This document shows, piece after piece, positions 34,379-46,362 of a stretch of DNA of 64,000 nucleotides (positions are counted from its first letter, which is position 1; each line of letters starts with the position of its first letter). Source of the stretch: Kwoniella bestiolae CBS 10118 (taxonomy: Eukaryota; Basidiomycota; Tremellomycetes; Tremellales; Cryptococcaceae). The DNA is taken from the NCBI RefSeq assembly GCF_000512585.2, contig NC_089242.1:2728001-2792000 (forward strand). Reading direction: 5' to 3'. Under the pieces are notes generated by a model, which was not told where the DNA came from, did no database searches, and saw only the letters and a list, made by a program, of their open reading frames with translations. Position numbers and translations under genes: made by a program.

Positions 34379-36527
34379 ATGTCCACTTCCGACGACAAAT
34401 CCTCCCTTAACGGCGTACACGTCGTCCCCGTCTCCAAGTCCGAAGCTCCCGGTGCTCACCTAGGTAGCATCCCCGAAACTGAGGATGCCAATGCTTTCCT
34501 TGCCTCCCACGGCGTCGCAACCTACACGGACGAATCCAACAGGAAGCTGCTCAGGAGGATCGACATGTGCCTGATGCCCATGATGTGCATTTCATACTGT
34601 ATTCAATATATCGATAAGTCCGCGCTGGCTTATGCGGCGGTTTTTGGGGTAAAGAAGGATTTGGGATTGGTGGGACAGGAGTATTCTTTGTTGACTTCTT
34701 TGTTTTATATCGGTGGGTCATTGCTTTGTATACTGTACTGTACTGGTATGACATCACCCGCTGACAAGTGAATTATAGGTTATCTCGTGGCTGAATATCC
34801 CCAGGCTTGGTTAAGTCAACGTGAGTACAGTTGAACACCTTCAGGTTTCATAAATGTATGCTCATAGATGCTACTTAGGTTACCACACTGGACGATTCCT
34901 CGGTGGTACGTCGCACATCATACCGGTTCCTAGACACACCCCAGGACTGACTTCGACCTTTTCGATATATAGTAATCATGTTCATCTGGGGAGGTATCCT
35001 AATGTGTTCAGCGGCCACCCAAAAATTCGCCGATATCGCTGCCGTCCGATTTTTCCAAGGTGTCTTTGAGTCTGCTCTCACTCCTGCGTATATCATTGTT
35101 ACCGGTGAGTCTTTTGCTTACCACCCCCAGGTCACCATCAGGCTAGCAAGAGCATCGATTCTGATACTCTTGAATGTGAATTAGGAATGTGGTATACTCG
35201 ACGAGAACAGCCATTCAGAGTAGCAATCTGGTACTCCATGAACGGTCTAGGCAATGCCATCGGAGCTCTCATCTCGTATGGGATGGGCTTGATTGACGGT
35301 AAATTGGATTCATGGAGGTACATCTTCATCATCGAGGGGATCATGACTATCATTTGGAGTTTCGTCGTCTTCGCGATCTTCCCATCGTCGCCTATGAGGG
35401 TGAGGTGGTTGACGGACGCGCAGAAGGTCCAGGCGGTTGAGAGGATCAGGAGTAATAGGACGGGTATTATTAATAGGGAGTGGAAATGGGATCAGGTCAA
35501 GGAGGTGGGTGCTGCCCTCTCGGCTACAGCCTTCGTGAGCATATGACAATAATAATGAGCTGATAGTATGAATGATAATCCAGGCATTAGACCCTCGGAT
35601 CGACCCAAGTGGACATATCTTGTTTTGGGCTTGTGTGCTCAACGAAGTCATCAACGGAGGTGTATCGACATATAAAGGTTTGGTCATCAAATCTATCGGT
35701 TGGACAGAACTCCAATCTGCTTTGGTGAGTCACGCCCAACTGCCAAACCACTTATAAATTTCTGACACCTATGTCCTTTACTCAGTTCGGCATAGCATAT
35801 GGCGCAGCAGTGACCATCGAAATCGCTTCCTGCGGGTATTGTGCGATGCGATTCAAAAATTCCAGACATTACTGCATGGTACTCTGGTTACTCCCCTCGG
35901 CTATCGGTATGATCCTGCAAATTACGTTGCCAGCATCGAACAAGGTGGGAAAGACCATCGGGGTGTTGTTGATGCCTTCTTTTGTGGGGTCTTTGGCGTT
36001 GTGTATGGGTATCCCGAGGTCAGTGCAGTCCCTCATTATTTGAAGACCTGATCCCCCTGTACATTCATGTTATCACTGGCTGATTTGGTGTACTCGCTTG
36101 ATGGAATAGTCAAAATACCGCTGGGTTCACCAAGAGGAGTGTAGTAGTTGGAATGGCATTCATCGGATACTGCGTTGGGAATATCATTGGGCCTCTGTGA
36201 GTTCGGTCTTCCCCCTCCCCGTCGACTGGATCCACTTTGGAGAAAACTAAAAGAGAAGGAATATCAGGCTGATATGGATGGTCACACCACAGCGCATGGG
36301 TATCAGGCCAAACTCCAGCTTACATCTCAGGCTATACCACCTGTCTAGCCTGCATGGCAGGTCAGGTAGTATTATTCTTACTTCTCAGAATATACTACGC
36401 TAGACAGAATAACCTCAGAGATAAGATGGTAGCTGCTGGTCAAGCTCCGGACCCATTATCGCCTGATGGGGATGAGTTTGAGGATTTGACGGATAAGCAG
36501 GATCTCAAGTTCAGATATACCCTTTAG
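34379..36527 (+). CDS. MFS transporter, anion:cation symporter family (Dal5/allantoate-permease type)
   Basis: Around nine exons encode about 500 residues. It begins MSTSDDKSSLNGVHVVPVSKS and enters the membrane after LLRRIDMCLMPMMCISYCIQYIDKSAL, typical of the Dal5/Seo1 fungal family. Later segments are GYLVAEYPQAWLSQRYHTGRFLG, FFQGVFESALTPAYIIVTG, WYTRREQPFRVAIWYSMNG and YIFIIEGIMTIIW. The second half includes NGGVSTYKGLVIKSIG, SQNTAGFTKRSVVVG and NIIGPLAW. Members carry allantoate, ureidosuccinate, vitamins or dipeptides; the exact substrate cannot be read from sequence. The neighbouring dipeptidase and shared GATA sites favour nitrogen compounds. It converges on the invertase gene. Confidence 0.9.
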
Positions 36528-36856
36528 AAACATCAATCAGTCCCTTTTGCTTACGTGGGGTCCAAGGAGGGTTGTTCTGTTTAAGACATGTTAAATATGT
36601 TTGTCGTCGGTGTGGGGTATATTGTATTTGGATTCTTGGTAGCCTAACTTATATAAACGTCGTGCTGCAGAGATATGGAGTGTTTAGGGATCCGAAAAAT
36701 ACATTTTATCAGGTTGTCACCTTTAGTTTGTTGAGTGCCGGATAATTCCATATTATAGATTAGATTTAATTTGTTACTGTCTTTATAAATTTGGTTAGGC
36801 TAGAAATGCATCGTTATACTGCTGGTCTTGTTGATTGTCCATACTTCACTATACCT

Positions 36857-38704
36857 CTACGCCCAAGTGTCCTTCAATTCCCACACTTCCAACGACACGT
36901 TAGACCCCTCCGGTAGATCACCCGTACCAACTGATAACTTCGTAAATGGTGCGGTGGGGTAAACGTCAACCGTGCCGACGAGTGCACCATTATCTACGTA
37001 AATTTCGGATAGACTTTTGTCGATTATACCTTGAATCCTCTGAGCGGGCTTGAGCTGTAATGATGAAGCACAATTAGCATCAAGGTCCCTCAAGTTCGGA
37101 TGGTTTCAGCGAATTGGAACAGGTGAAGTGGTGAATGCGAGTGGGCTTGACACAAAGAATCGTACACTCACCTGACTAGCCGAGAACTTTTCCGTAAACA
37201 AAGGGTATTCAAACCCATTCGTCTTTCCCCGATCTACCCAGATGGTATAGGGTGTAGCACCCGCCAGTATATACCCTCCTTTCAGCTGTTCACCCGAAGA
37301 GGCAGTGGAGAAAGTAAAGTTGATAGAGGCGTACGGCGAGAAAGTGATATTGGTGGGTAAAGTGATGTTCAAGTCGAAATACACCGCAGTCCCATTCCCA
37401 TCTCCAAATCCAACTTCCTGGGAGGTATTAACCAAGTTACGAGAGCTAGTCAGGTTATTCGATACGATAGGTTGTAAATCGTATATCTCCTGAACCAACT
37501 CCCACCCCTTGACACCAGTATCAACCAGGTAATTCTCCCTTGGTAAAGTCATGGATGACCTCCAACCCTCTTTGGCTGTGGGGACCAAATTGGTGTATTC
37601 CCAATTACTCGCCCAACCGATCGATACGCTCTGGTTATAGAAGAATTGCCCAGCGTAATCGTCTTTACCGAAATTGGAGAGTCTCGTCGCTCCGTCATGA
37701 GGGGTGAAGTGCGTTCCGTTGAATTCACCAGGGAAATATTGCGTGATAGATCCTCCGAGGGGTGCTCCGGGGTTTATGGATATAGTTAAGACCCATCCTT
37801 TCTCTTCGTCCGCTCCTCTTCCATTACTACTGTTATCACCACTGCGAATGGGTAGTTCCACCAGATTTGGACATTCGTATTGTACTCCCAAGAATCCGAC
37901 ATGTGAGACATTCGAGGCGTGGGTCCAAGTCTTCAGGTCTGGTGAGGTGTATATACCTATCACATACTCCGCTGCGAAGGCAATGACCATGACCCAATTA
38001 TCACCGTACCTAACTACCTTTGGATCTCTAAATTGCTTAGAATTGACATCTAATACTGGATTACCAGCATAGGGAGTGAACGTATACCCATCATCGAAGG
38101 AATAAGCGATCTCTTGAGTTTGTTTCTCAGGTGTGTTGAGGGTGTATATAGCGACTACTCCATTGGTGGTATTTGGGAAGAACCCCGAAGTATTCCCTGG
38201 ATCAGTCACGATGGAACCTGAGAATACCCCTGATGTGGAGTTTGGAGGGAAGAGGGCGATAGGTTGGTTGGTCCATGTGTAGAGGTCTGGTGAGGTTGCG
38301 TGACCCCAGTGTTGGTTGCCTGCTACGACGTCTGTTGGGTTGTCTATGACGAAGGACCGAGAACCAATATCAGCCATTGTACCACTTGATATACAGGTAT
38401 TGGATGGGTGATCTGTACTCACATTGATAATACAGATGCCATGTTCCGTTACTATCTTTAAACAATCCATTTGGATCATTCATGAATCCCTAGACACCAG
38501 TTCAGCTTATAAGCTGCTATCGTAAGGAAAAATGTTTAGACCTACTTTAGGAGGCGAGTAGTGTACTCTAGGTCTGAGCGGTCCAGTATAATCCCCTTGA
38601 ATCGGAATACCAGTCGGTACAGGAGCGGTTGTCGAAGACTGAGCGAAGACATGGGTCAAAGTTGACAATAAGATCAAGGATATTGGGATTAGTCGATCCA
38701 TCAT
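36857..38704 (-). CDS. Secreted glycoside hydrolase family 32 (invertase/beta-fructofuranosidase)
   Basis: Four exons encode about 530 residues. ATG 38704 followed by DRLIPISLILLSTLTHVFAQ gives a signal peptide; an upstream in-frame ATG at 38800 is possible but adds 32 residues of another hydrophobic stretch. GH32 motifs are HYSPPKGFMNDPNGLFKD (catalytic Asp), QHWGHATSPDLYTW, FSGSIVTDPGN, SKQFRDPKVVRYGD and the acid/base Glu in VQYECPNLVELP. Many NxS/T sites indicate glycosylation. The C-terminal beta-sandwich includes LSEIYVDNGALVGTVDVYP. Whether it prefers sucrose or fructans cannot be told. Introns fall after SPPK, after YYQY and before LKPAQ. Confidence 0.93.
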
Positions 38705-39351
38705 TCTAAGCGGTTCTTGCGTTGAGGTGGTAAGAAGCAGGGAAGAGAAAGCAGCTGAAAGGACGAACAAGCCATTCTTATAGGTATTCTTCTTCTGCAT
38801 CAGCCAAGATACCGGTCCGGTGACTGCTCACTGGTTTACTGTGCTATATCAGCAAAAAAATATTACACAACGTCATTTAGCTTCTTGGCAGCTCTCGCAT
38901 AATTTGATACCGGCGGGAATGGACGGTGGACCCCTGGGGTCTGGGATCAGATGGGGAGGGGATACATGTGCTCGAAATGGAGAACCCCAGGACCCGTTAA
39001 TTTAGCTGATTTAGCGGAAAAAACAACGCTGTAACGTGAAGAGGATTGCGTACTCCCAGTGGAACTCCGGAAGCATCGTGATGAAAACGCACAGACTTCC
39101 ATCACGTGGCTCCCAGTGGAGACCCCACATCTGATCCGATCTGAAGCTGATTCCAGCATTTGGGTATCGACCGATCTGAGTAAGGAAAAAGTTGAGTTGC
39201 GCATCATTGACGTCAAAGAGATCCGATCGATTGAATGAATGGGATCAAGAAAGCAAAGCAAGGCCACATATATACATATCTATTCATCTATCTGCTTGAT
39301 CGTACATCCAACACTGACTCATCATCTTCATCTGCTACATACTCTTACACC
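38705..39351. promoter_or_regulatory. Divergent promoter of invertase and GFA-protein genes
   Basis: The 647 bp region has CTGGGG (plus) near 38934 and its complement CCCCAG near 38986, matching the CreA/Mig1 SYGGRG consensus, which fits carbon repression of an invertase. The direct repeat CTCCCAGTGGA occurs near 39054 and again near 39109. No ORF was accepted. Confidence 0.4.
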
Positions 39352-40308
39352 ATGTCAGACGCTCCCGAGACTGTACGACCAGCTACCAAGCGAATCCGAT
39401 CGGAGCAAGATCATTCCAAAGCATCTACCAAGGCCAGCGAGAACAACGAGAACAAGGAGGATCATCAGGACGATGATTGGTTGAAAGAGCCTCCGTTCAG
39501 TGTGGGAGCGGATAGGGATGGGTGGGAGACGAAGTGGAGGGAGAGCTGTTGGTGTGGAAAGGGTATGTGATCCGCAAATATGGGGAGAGAGGTCGAGGTG
39601 AGGGGTGTTGCTGGGTGGTTCTTGTGAGATGTCTGTCTTATCTGGGATATAATGCTGATATCTGGTTGGTATGGGGTAATATAGTCGCGTTTGTGTATAA
39701 TGATGATCCGGCTGGATCCAAGATATGCCATTGTGAGGATTGTCAGAGACTGCATGGTGAGTACTGCATATTACCCCTTTTCCAATCGCACTCTCCAATC
39801 AGCATCGAATTAAAGTCATACAAGTACTAACAATGTGTGATAATGTGTCCTAGGCGCACCATACCAACATTCCTGCATATTCCACAAAAAGAACGTCCGT
39901 CTCGACTCCGATGCCGACCCCAAATGGCTAGGATTCCTCTCCGCCCACGGAGAAGTTCACCCACTATCATCCACACCTACTCCCCTGCCAAGGAAGATCT
40001 CATGTAGAGCATGTGGATCTCCCCTGATGGACGAGGGTAGAAATATGATCATGGCTTTCCCACCCGCGTTCGAGTGGACAAGGACTCACAAGGAAGTCAA
40101 GAAGGCTAAAGAGGAGGATAGGAAGGGGAATCATGGTGAGGAGGGTGATTCGGGTAAAGGGGCGAGAAAGGTTCAGGGGTTCCCTGAGGAGTTGAAGGCG
40201 GATTGTCATATTTTCTATGAGAGGAGGTGCGTGGATGTGAAAGATGGGTTGCCGAAGTGGAGGGGACATAAGGAGAAGAGTGATCTGATGAAGGATGATG
40301 AGAAGTAG
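39352..40308 (+). CDS. GFA (CENP-V/GFA, Mss4-like) zinc-domain protein
   Basis: Three exons starting MSDAPETVRPATKRIRS encode about 230 residues. The zinc ligands are all present: SCWCGKVAFVYNDDPAGS, then KICHCEDCQRLHGAPYQHS, then KISCRACGSPLMDEG. The N-terminal ~45 residues are acidic and polar with a KRIR patch, so a nuclear or cytosolic place is possible. The C-terminal tail is highly charged (KEVKKAKEEDRKG). Family members include glutathione-dependent formaldehyde-activating enzymes, but most fungal members are uncharacterised. A formate dehydrogenase lies about 23 kb away; linking the two would be speculation. Confidence 0.88.
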
Positions 40309-40648
40309 TTGGATTGTTATGAGATGATGTGGGAGATATACTATTTGGATTGAGAATTAGATGTAGTCAGTAGAAAGCAAGACATATCAAAACAATGTAT
40401 GAAGACAAGATAAGGTCGCAAGACCGATGGCGACGAGCGGTGTTGTCGTTGGCTAAAAATACATTCATTATGATGCCCTAATGAGATGTGATGTCAATCG
40501 TTTAATCTATCAATGTCTATGATTTTCATGTACACGCAAAGCAGTCTTGCTTCTCCGTCCTATGTTACCTTCTGACAGCTTGGTCTCATCGTCCATCATC
40601 GTCAGGTATTACCCAATATCCACCCGTGATTCATGGTTCGTTCTCCAC
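40309..40648. other. Convergent intergenic region
   Basis: The 340 bp between the GFA gene and the Cox18-like gene holds 3' UTR sequence only; I see no ORF or structured RNA. Confidence 0.45.
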
Positions 40649-42329
40649 CTATCGCGCAGCCATCTCCGCTTCTAATCTCGCTCTCTCCCTGTTGGCTTTA
40701 TACTGGGGCCACCAGCTAAGCACTACATTCTGGGCTAAGGAGAATGCTATTGACGTGACCCAATACAGCGTGACTCCCTATTGAAAGGCAGAATATAAGT
40801 CAGCCTTATCATTCCATAATCTTCTATTACAACCAAACATCACAATCAGATACACATAAGTGGTGAACTCACAGCAGGCATCTGACTAGCTATCAGCCCA
40901 AATCCAACCGCACTCAACCTCAACACCCCAGCCAAGAACCCTCTTCGTATCTCCTGTTGTCTCGCAGGTGAGAATGGTACCGGAACTTCCGAGTTGGGCA
41001 CATCGACCAACGGATTCGTTCCGTTCTGTGGAGCCGATGGTGGACGTGGACGTTGAGCAAGGTCCAACGTCGACGAGGTAGATATTTTACGGGTGGGATT
41101 CGAAGATGGTACGGATTTCTGGGTAGAAGGAACATGTTTATGCGAGAACAATCCCGATGGAGCAGGTTTCGGACCATCTTTCTGAGGTTGTGATCTAGGC
41201 CGTGAAGCAGGTAATACATCTTCTCGATTCACTTGATCGCGTATACGATCCGTATCTACCTGATCGGCCTTGATGGCCTGCTGAGTTCGCTTCATACCTA
41301 CCAGCTCGGCGTTTCCAAAGGCCAAGCATGATCCAACGAACGGTAAGACAAGGTATGGGTCGACGTCACCCAAATGATCTAGCCATAGGAAACCCTCGTT
41401 GAAGAATGGTGAATTTGGGATTTCCAATGTTCGTCTGAAGGTCAGAGAGAGGGTGACGAATATGGGGATGTGCAGTAATAGAGGGGCCCAGGTCGTGACG
41501 AAGGGGTGGGTGGAATGTTTTTTGTGTAAGGCCGATTGGGCTTTGGCGACCTGCAGTCAGTCAGATGGTATCAGCCACTAACTTTTGTGTATACAACGCT
41601 GTCACAGCTACAACTAAGGGAATGAGCTTCATTTTACAGAAGACAATCTCATACTAATTCACCCCAGAGACAGATCCCGGCTCGTATCTTGAAGACAGTA
41701 TAGCATCAAATAGACAAACTCACCTGTCTCCTCACTTCCAACAAATACTCCTTATACCCCTTCCCCTGCTGCCTATATTCCCTAGCAATAAATTTCGCCA
41801 ACCGCTCATTAACAATCTTCAGCTCAGGCTCTACTATCTGCTTAGTCTTCAACGCTCGTTTCCTCTGCCAGAGGGATACAGGCAATGTAAAGACCGTCCT
41901 GACCAACAGTGTTATGCAGATGATGGATACCCCATACCCCAGTGGGTGGTTTATTTCCAAGAGGAAGTTGGATAATGGGTCGATGATGGGATCGAATATC
42001 GTTGAGACGGGTGTGAGGGTGTCGTCTGTTGCTGAGACGGTGTGGGATTCTTCGATTACTTCTGGTAAGGTGGGGGTGAGTGAGGAGGGGAGGATGGAGA
42101 ATGATCGGGTTGCTAAGGGTATGCGCTGGTTTCGAAAGAGAGGAGAGGATTGGAGTGTTGGTCGAGATGAGGACCTGAGGCCAATTGAGTGAGCATGAGT
42201 ATGCCGTATACGACTGCTTGAGCTGGAAGAAGAGGATAGATGGCGGACTTCGATAAGTGGTCGGGTGAGAGGTACCCCTTGAGCACGGAGAGGCGCTCGT
42301 ATCGACCCAACTATTCCTGCTCCTCTCAT
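40649..42329 (-). CDS. Mitochondrial inner-membrane insertase, Oxa1/YidC family (Cox18/Oxa2-like)
   Basis: Four exons encode roughly 450 residues. The N terminus is a long mitochondrial presequence rich in Arg, Ser and His (RHLSSSSSSSSRIRHTH, IPLATRSFSILPSS). TM regions follow: LGYGVSIICITLLVRTVFTLPVSLWQRKR, the typical YidC/Oxa1 first conserved helix; PFVTTWAPLLLHIPIFVTLSLTFRR; LPFVGSCLAFGNAEL; GFLAGVLRLSAVGFGLIASQMPAG; and VTLYWVTSIAFSLAQNVVLSWW. The tail after the last helix is short (YKANRERARLEAEMAAR) with no long ribosome-binding coiled coil, which favours Cox18/Oxa2 over Oxa1. A ~110-residue polar insertion separates the third and fourth helices. Cox18 translocates the C-terminal tail of Cox2. 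Confidence 0.85.
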
Positions 42330-42577
42330 TGTCTGACTGACTGTGTTGCTGTAGAAGAATAATAGAAGTGTGAGTAGAAAGGTTTAACAATAACAAATTC
42401 ATCTTACTTGCTCACTTTTAAGCTTGATTTAAGCGGGTCCGAGCTCAACTTGTATGAATCATTTGATCCCGTCCATCCGTCCAACTACCAACTAACTCCA
42501 GTTTGAACTCGTGTATCCATATCTTTAATCCCTTCTTCTCTTCTCTCATCTGATCAACCTAAACGAACCACCTTGAC

Positions 42578-43648
42578 ATGTCCCACCTAGCCCTCCCTTC
42601 ATCAGCCCGAGCATCCCCCGCCCCTTCCGCAGCATCCTCACCCAAACGAACAGGCAAGAAAAGGAGGTTGGACAGAGTATTACTGGACGAGGATGACGAT
42701 GTCGACGAAAACGATTTGATAGCTCTACCCAGAGCTAGGAGGAGGTTGAATGAGGAATATGACGAGGACGATGAGGAGGATGAACATGAACACGAACACG
42801 AACACGATCAGGAACAGGAGCAGGAGCAGGAAGCCGAGGGTGGGCAAGAGGGTACGAGAGTAGTCAAGAGGAACGATAAAGATATTTCGGAGGGGTTGAG
42901 GATGAAATTGGAAAGAGAGAGGGAGAGGAAGAGGGAGAAGGAGATTGATATGAAGGGGAAGAAAAGGAGGGCAGAGACTTTGTGAGTGTAACTCGAATCC
43001 TATTTCTTTCCGTATAATGAAATACGAGAATATTTGGTCCGAGGTGCTGTGCTGATACCCGTAACAACTATAGCCTTCTCCGGGATCAGCTGGACCCAGA
43101 ACAGGCCAAACGATTCGATACGTTCTCCACCGTCGCTCTGAACAAGAATGCAGTCAAGAGGGTAAGTCTATTCTATCCCTATCAGACGTATCCCATCTTG
43201 GCTTGTACCAGCAGGCATTTCGCGTGTGTCCCACCTGGCTGATGAGGATACCCTCTATCAGCTGAACAGAGAACTATACGACCAACATGCTTCACCCCAG
43301 GTATCAATGGTCGTAGCAGGTATGGCCAAGATATTTATAGCTGATGTGATTGAGTTGGGTGAGTCCGGATCATACTACTTTTCTACCTTGTTCGGACTAC
43401 ATGCATAGAATCCCTCATCCGTAGTCATGATCGTCATATTACACCCTGACTGTTTATTTTACTCGACTTTCTGAACGAGTGACTGATAATCATCATGGAA
43501 ATAGCGAAGGACCTTCAACCTCATTCTGCTCACCCCACGGGACCATTACAGCCCTACCACCTGAAATTAGCGAGAATGCAGCTCGAAGAGTCTGGCCTGT
43601 TATCGAACAGAGGTCAAGCGAAGAAAAGTATATTCAGGAAGAGATGAG
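42578..43648 (+). CDS. TAF11: TFIID subunit TAF11
   Basis: Four exons: 42578 to a GTGAGT donor near 42982, then about 43074-43161, 43262-43358 and 43505-43648. The N-terminal half is disordered: a basic patch (KRTGKKRRLDRVLL), acidic runs, and EHEHEHEHDQEQEQEQE from a simple repeat. The histone-fold domain is LRDQLDPEQAKRFDTFSTVALNKNAVKR, LNRELYDQHASPQVSMVVAG, MAKIFIADVIELAKD, then PLQPYHLKLARMQLEESG. TAF11 pairs with TAF13 in TFIID. I chose the acceptor at 43260-43261 (branch CTGAT 18 nt upstream) because it restores the family spacing; a nearer AG would break the frame. Divergent from the Cox18-like gene (248 bp). Confidence 0.9.
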
Positions 43649-44065
43649 CGTCCTGGTCTCCGGTTTTGGTTGGGAGGTATTCTGTAGGTGAGTACAAGTC
43701 TCCATAATTGGCAAGGTAGGTAGTTGATATACTGATTTAACCTACGTTGTTTTTGCATCTTAGTATTCACGTTGTAGCGCATCTTGGTTGTATCACGACA
43801 CGTCGATGTATCGTACTGTATTTTGTGTGGTCCAAGTTTAGGCCCATGCGGGACATCGACGCATATGAGCAGTTTATTCGATGTATGCATTTTGACTGAT
43901 TTGACATTTTGATACTGTATGCCATCGCCTGTTCAGACTGAAGATATATCAAGATGACAAACGTCCTTTCTTTACTTTCCAACAGACACTACACTAGATA
44001 TACCATCAGACCTCCTAAAACCAACAATGACATCTATATTTCTAGTCCATTCCAGCAGCAAGCAA
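43649..44065. other. Convergent intergenic region
   Basis: The 417 bp between TAF11 and the CFA-synthase-like gene is AT-rich and looks like two 3' UTRs. The minus-strand ORF at 43600-43890 overlaps the TAF11 end and has no recognisable content. Confidence 0.45.
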
Positions 44066-46362
44066 TCACTGATAAGTCGAGCATCCATATTCAGAGTATC
44101 CTTCCCTTACAAACGTAAATATATGATCACCCAATACACGTTCCGAGAATCCGATTTCGCAGTATGCAAAGTAGTCTATAATCCAATTTGTTCTCATCAG
44201 CTCACATTTTCCACTGTATCTCCTATCTCATTCATGAGGTGATGGGATGACGACCACTCACATATCCATTTCCTCTTAAACACCTGGATATCCTCTGGAC
44301 CCATCTCGGGATGTTCATCCAACAAAGCTGGAATCACCGAGTTATCAAAGTTGGCAATGAAACGATGTCTCCATTCTCGCAGGGTCCTGGCGTAGTGAGG
44401 CTGTAGCCGTGGAAGAGAACCAAGTATAAGCTCGGATTCCATCTCTAATTATTTTGGGTTATAGCATGTAAACATAACGACACTCACCCCGATGTTTGAT
44501 ATGCTGTCCAATACCAACTTGTTCTTCGACCCCTGCGTAGCTGAATCAAGAGTATACGTCACGGTGGGTAGGAACCCGCCAGGGAAGATCCATTTCCTGA
44601 TAAAGTCTACTTCTTGTTGGTCTGAAATGTACAACATCAACAATTAATCAGCTCAAATATCCCACTACCTTTCTCGTCAAGTCCTCTTTTAGGATTGTCG
44701 ATCTGAAGGAGATTCACTTACACTTCTCAAACCGAGACTCAGGGATGGTGATAACCTGTATACAAGCTGCACCTCTCTCATTCAACATCTCGTTCAATAC
44801 CCCGAAATAACCAGGGATGAACTCCTTTCCTACGGCTTCCAGCATCTCTATGGAGACTACTCTGTCGAACGAGCCTTTCCATGATTCTGGGAGTCTATAA
44901 AGGCACAAAGGCTCGGATCAGCTTGACCCAAGGAGACTTTCAAAGATTGATGCGGACAACTCTCCCCCCGGCCCGTTTTGCGACTAAAGCAAAAACTCAC
45001 TTTCGATAATCCATCAACCAAACTCTTATCCTACCTGCCAGACCGGCAGCTTTGATCCGGTCCTCTGCTAATGCTTTCTGCTGTGATGAAAGCGTGATGG
45101 TATCGACAGTACAGTTGGTCATCTTGACCGCCTAGAGTACGTTCAGATACATCAGTCTCAGGCTTGATTAAGGTATCCGGATGACTCACCTCAATAGCCA
45201 AACTTCCCCATCCTGAACCGATCTCCAAAACTCTATGACCAGGTCTGATATCTGCTTTCTTGATTATGTGTCTGCAACAATCAAATTAGATACAGTTGAC
45301 ACAATCAGGTTCCATCCCAGTTTTCAAGGATACTTCTTGACACATCCTTACTCACCTGAGCTTAGCCAACTGAGCTTCCTCCAGCTCATCCACCCCATCA
45401 TCGTTATATATATCCACAACTCCCCCTTCACGCCTTTTCTGCTCCGTCCCATCGTACATATCTTTATCCAGCTCAGGGTAGATAGCACACGAGTAAGTCA
45501 TATCTCTACTCAAGAACGAACTGAACATCCCATTTGAAAGATCATAGTGCGCCGAGATGTTACATATCGAGTTGGTGATGGTGTTGGCAAATCGTGAGTT
45601 GGTTAGAGAGGTGATGAGGGAGAAGATCCGGGAGGGGATGGTTTGGACGCCTGAGATGTTTGTTGAGGATGATGAGGAGGGAGAGGATTTGATGAAGATC
45701 TATGATGTTCAGTAGATGTAGGCCATCAGCGCTGATCTCTGATATACGGCAGGTCTACAAAGCTCTCGCTCCTGGCAGATCTTCCGGGTCCACGGAGATG
45801 AAATAAGACTTCTGCTCACCTTGAACACCCCCACCAGATCATCGACCTCACACTCCCCCATCATATACGCCTCTGAAAACCCCAAATCTCCCTGAGCGAC
45901 CAGCCTTAACCAGAAACTATCCTTGAGCACTTTAATGGTCACTTCCGTTTTCTGCCCATCTTCGACTTCCTCTTCTACAGATTTCCCCTCAGCAGGGAAG
46001 GTATGTGATTCCCCCTGGGGAGTGACGATTGTCAATTTCCCATAGGATATCTGAGAGCTCATCATTTGCAGAATCGCAAATTTGGCTATCGAGATCAATG
46101 GACCACCGCCAATGGAATATACCGATGATGCGATGGAGGATGTGACATTGTCGGTGAGGGATAGGAGAGAGTGGGTGTAGGATGAGGGTTTGGCGGGGAG
46201 AGGGGAGCGAGATCGCGAGATTGGGGCTGAGGAGGAAGGGGTGAAGGGGGTGTTGTATTCTGATTGGATCTTTATGGGTGAGCCGGGGGAGGAGTCGGGC
46301 GGGGTCATCAAGGCTAGAGTCGAGGTTTCCGAGTTGGACGACGAGGAAGATTCGGATGACAT
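44066..46362 (-). CDS. Cyclopropane-fatty-acyl-phospholipid synthase-like SAM methyltransferase
   Basis: About nine exons encode roughly 500 residues. The N-terminal ~70 residues are Ser/Pro-rich. An N-terminal domain typical of CFA synthases follows (SYGKLTIVTPQGES, FWLRLVAQGDLGFSEAYMMGECEVDDL). The core has ISAHYDLSNGMFSSFLSRDMTYS, SAM motif I VLEIGSGWGSLAIE, DTITLSSQQKALAEDRI, and RVVSIEMLEAVGKEFIPGYF. The end reads EVDFIRKWIFPGGFLPT, PHYARTLREWRHRF and YYFAYCEIGFSERVLGDH. The family methylates lipid double bonds using SAM. No pair of N-terminal TM helices is visible, so it is less like fungal sphingolipid C9-methyltransferase and more like Cfs1. Membrane association would be peripheral. 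Confidence 0.9.

Noticed and set aside
38705..38800. Upstream ATG (38800) for the invertase
   Set aside because: It would put 32 residues before a complete signal peptide at 38704; the shorter form is preferred, though the longer cannot be excluded.
42770..42840. Simple repeat giving alternating Glu-His and Glu-Gln in TAF11
   Set aside because: It is ordinary coding low complexity in the disordered N-terminal half, not a separate element.
43201..43250. Nearer 3' splice acceptors in TAF11 intron 2 (about 43209-43212)
   Set aside because: They break the reading frame and lengthen the histone-fold loop; the acceptor at 43260-43261 restores family spacing and has a branch point at a normal distance.
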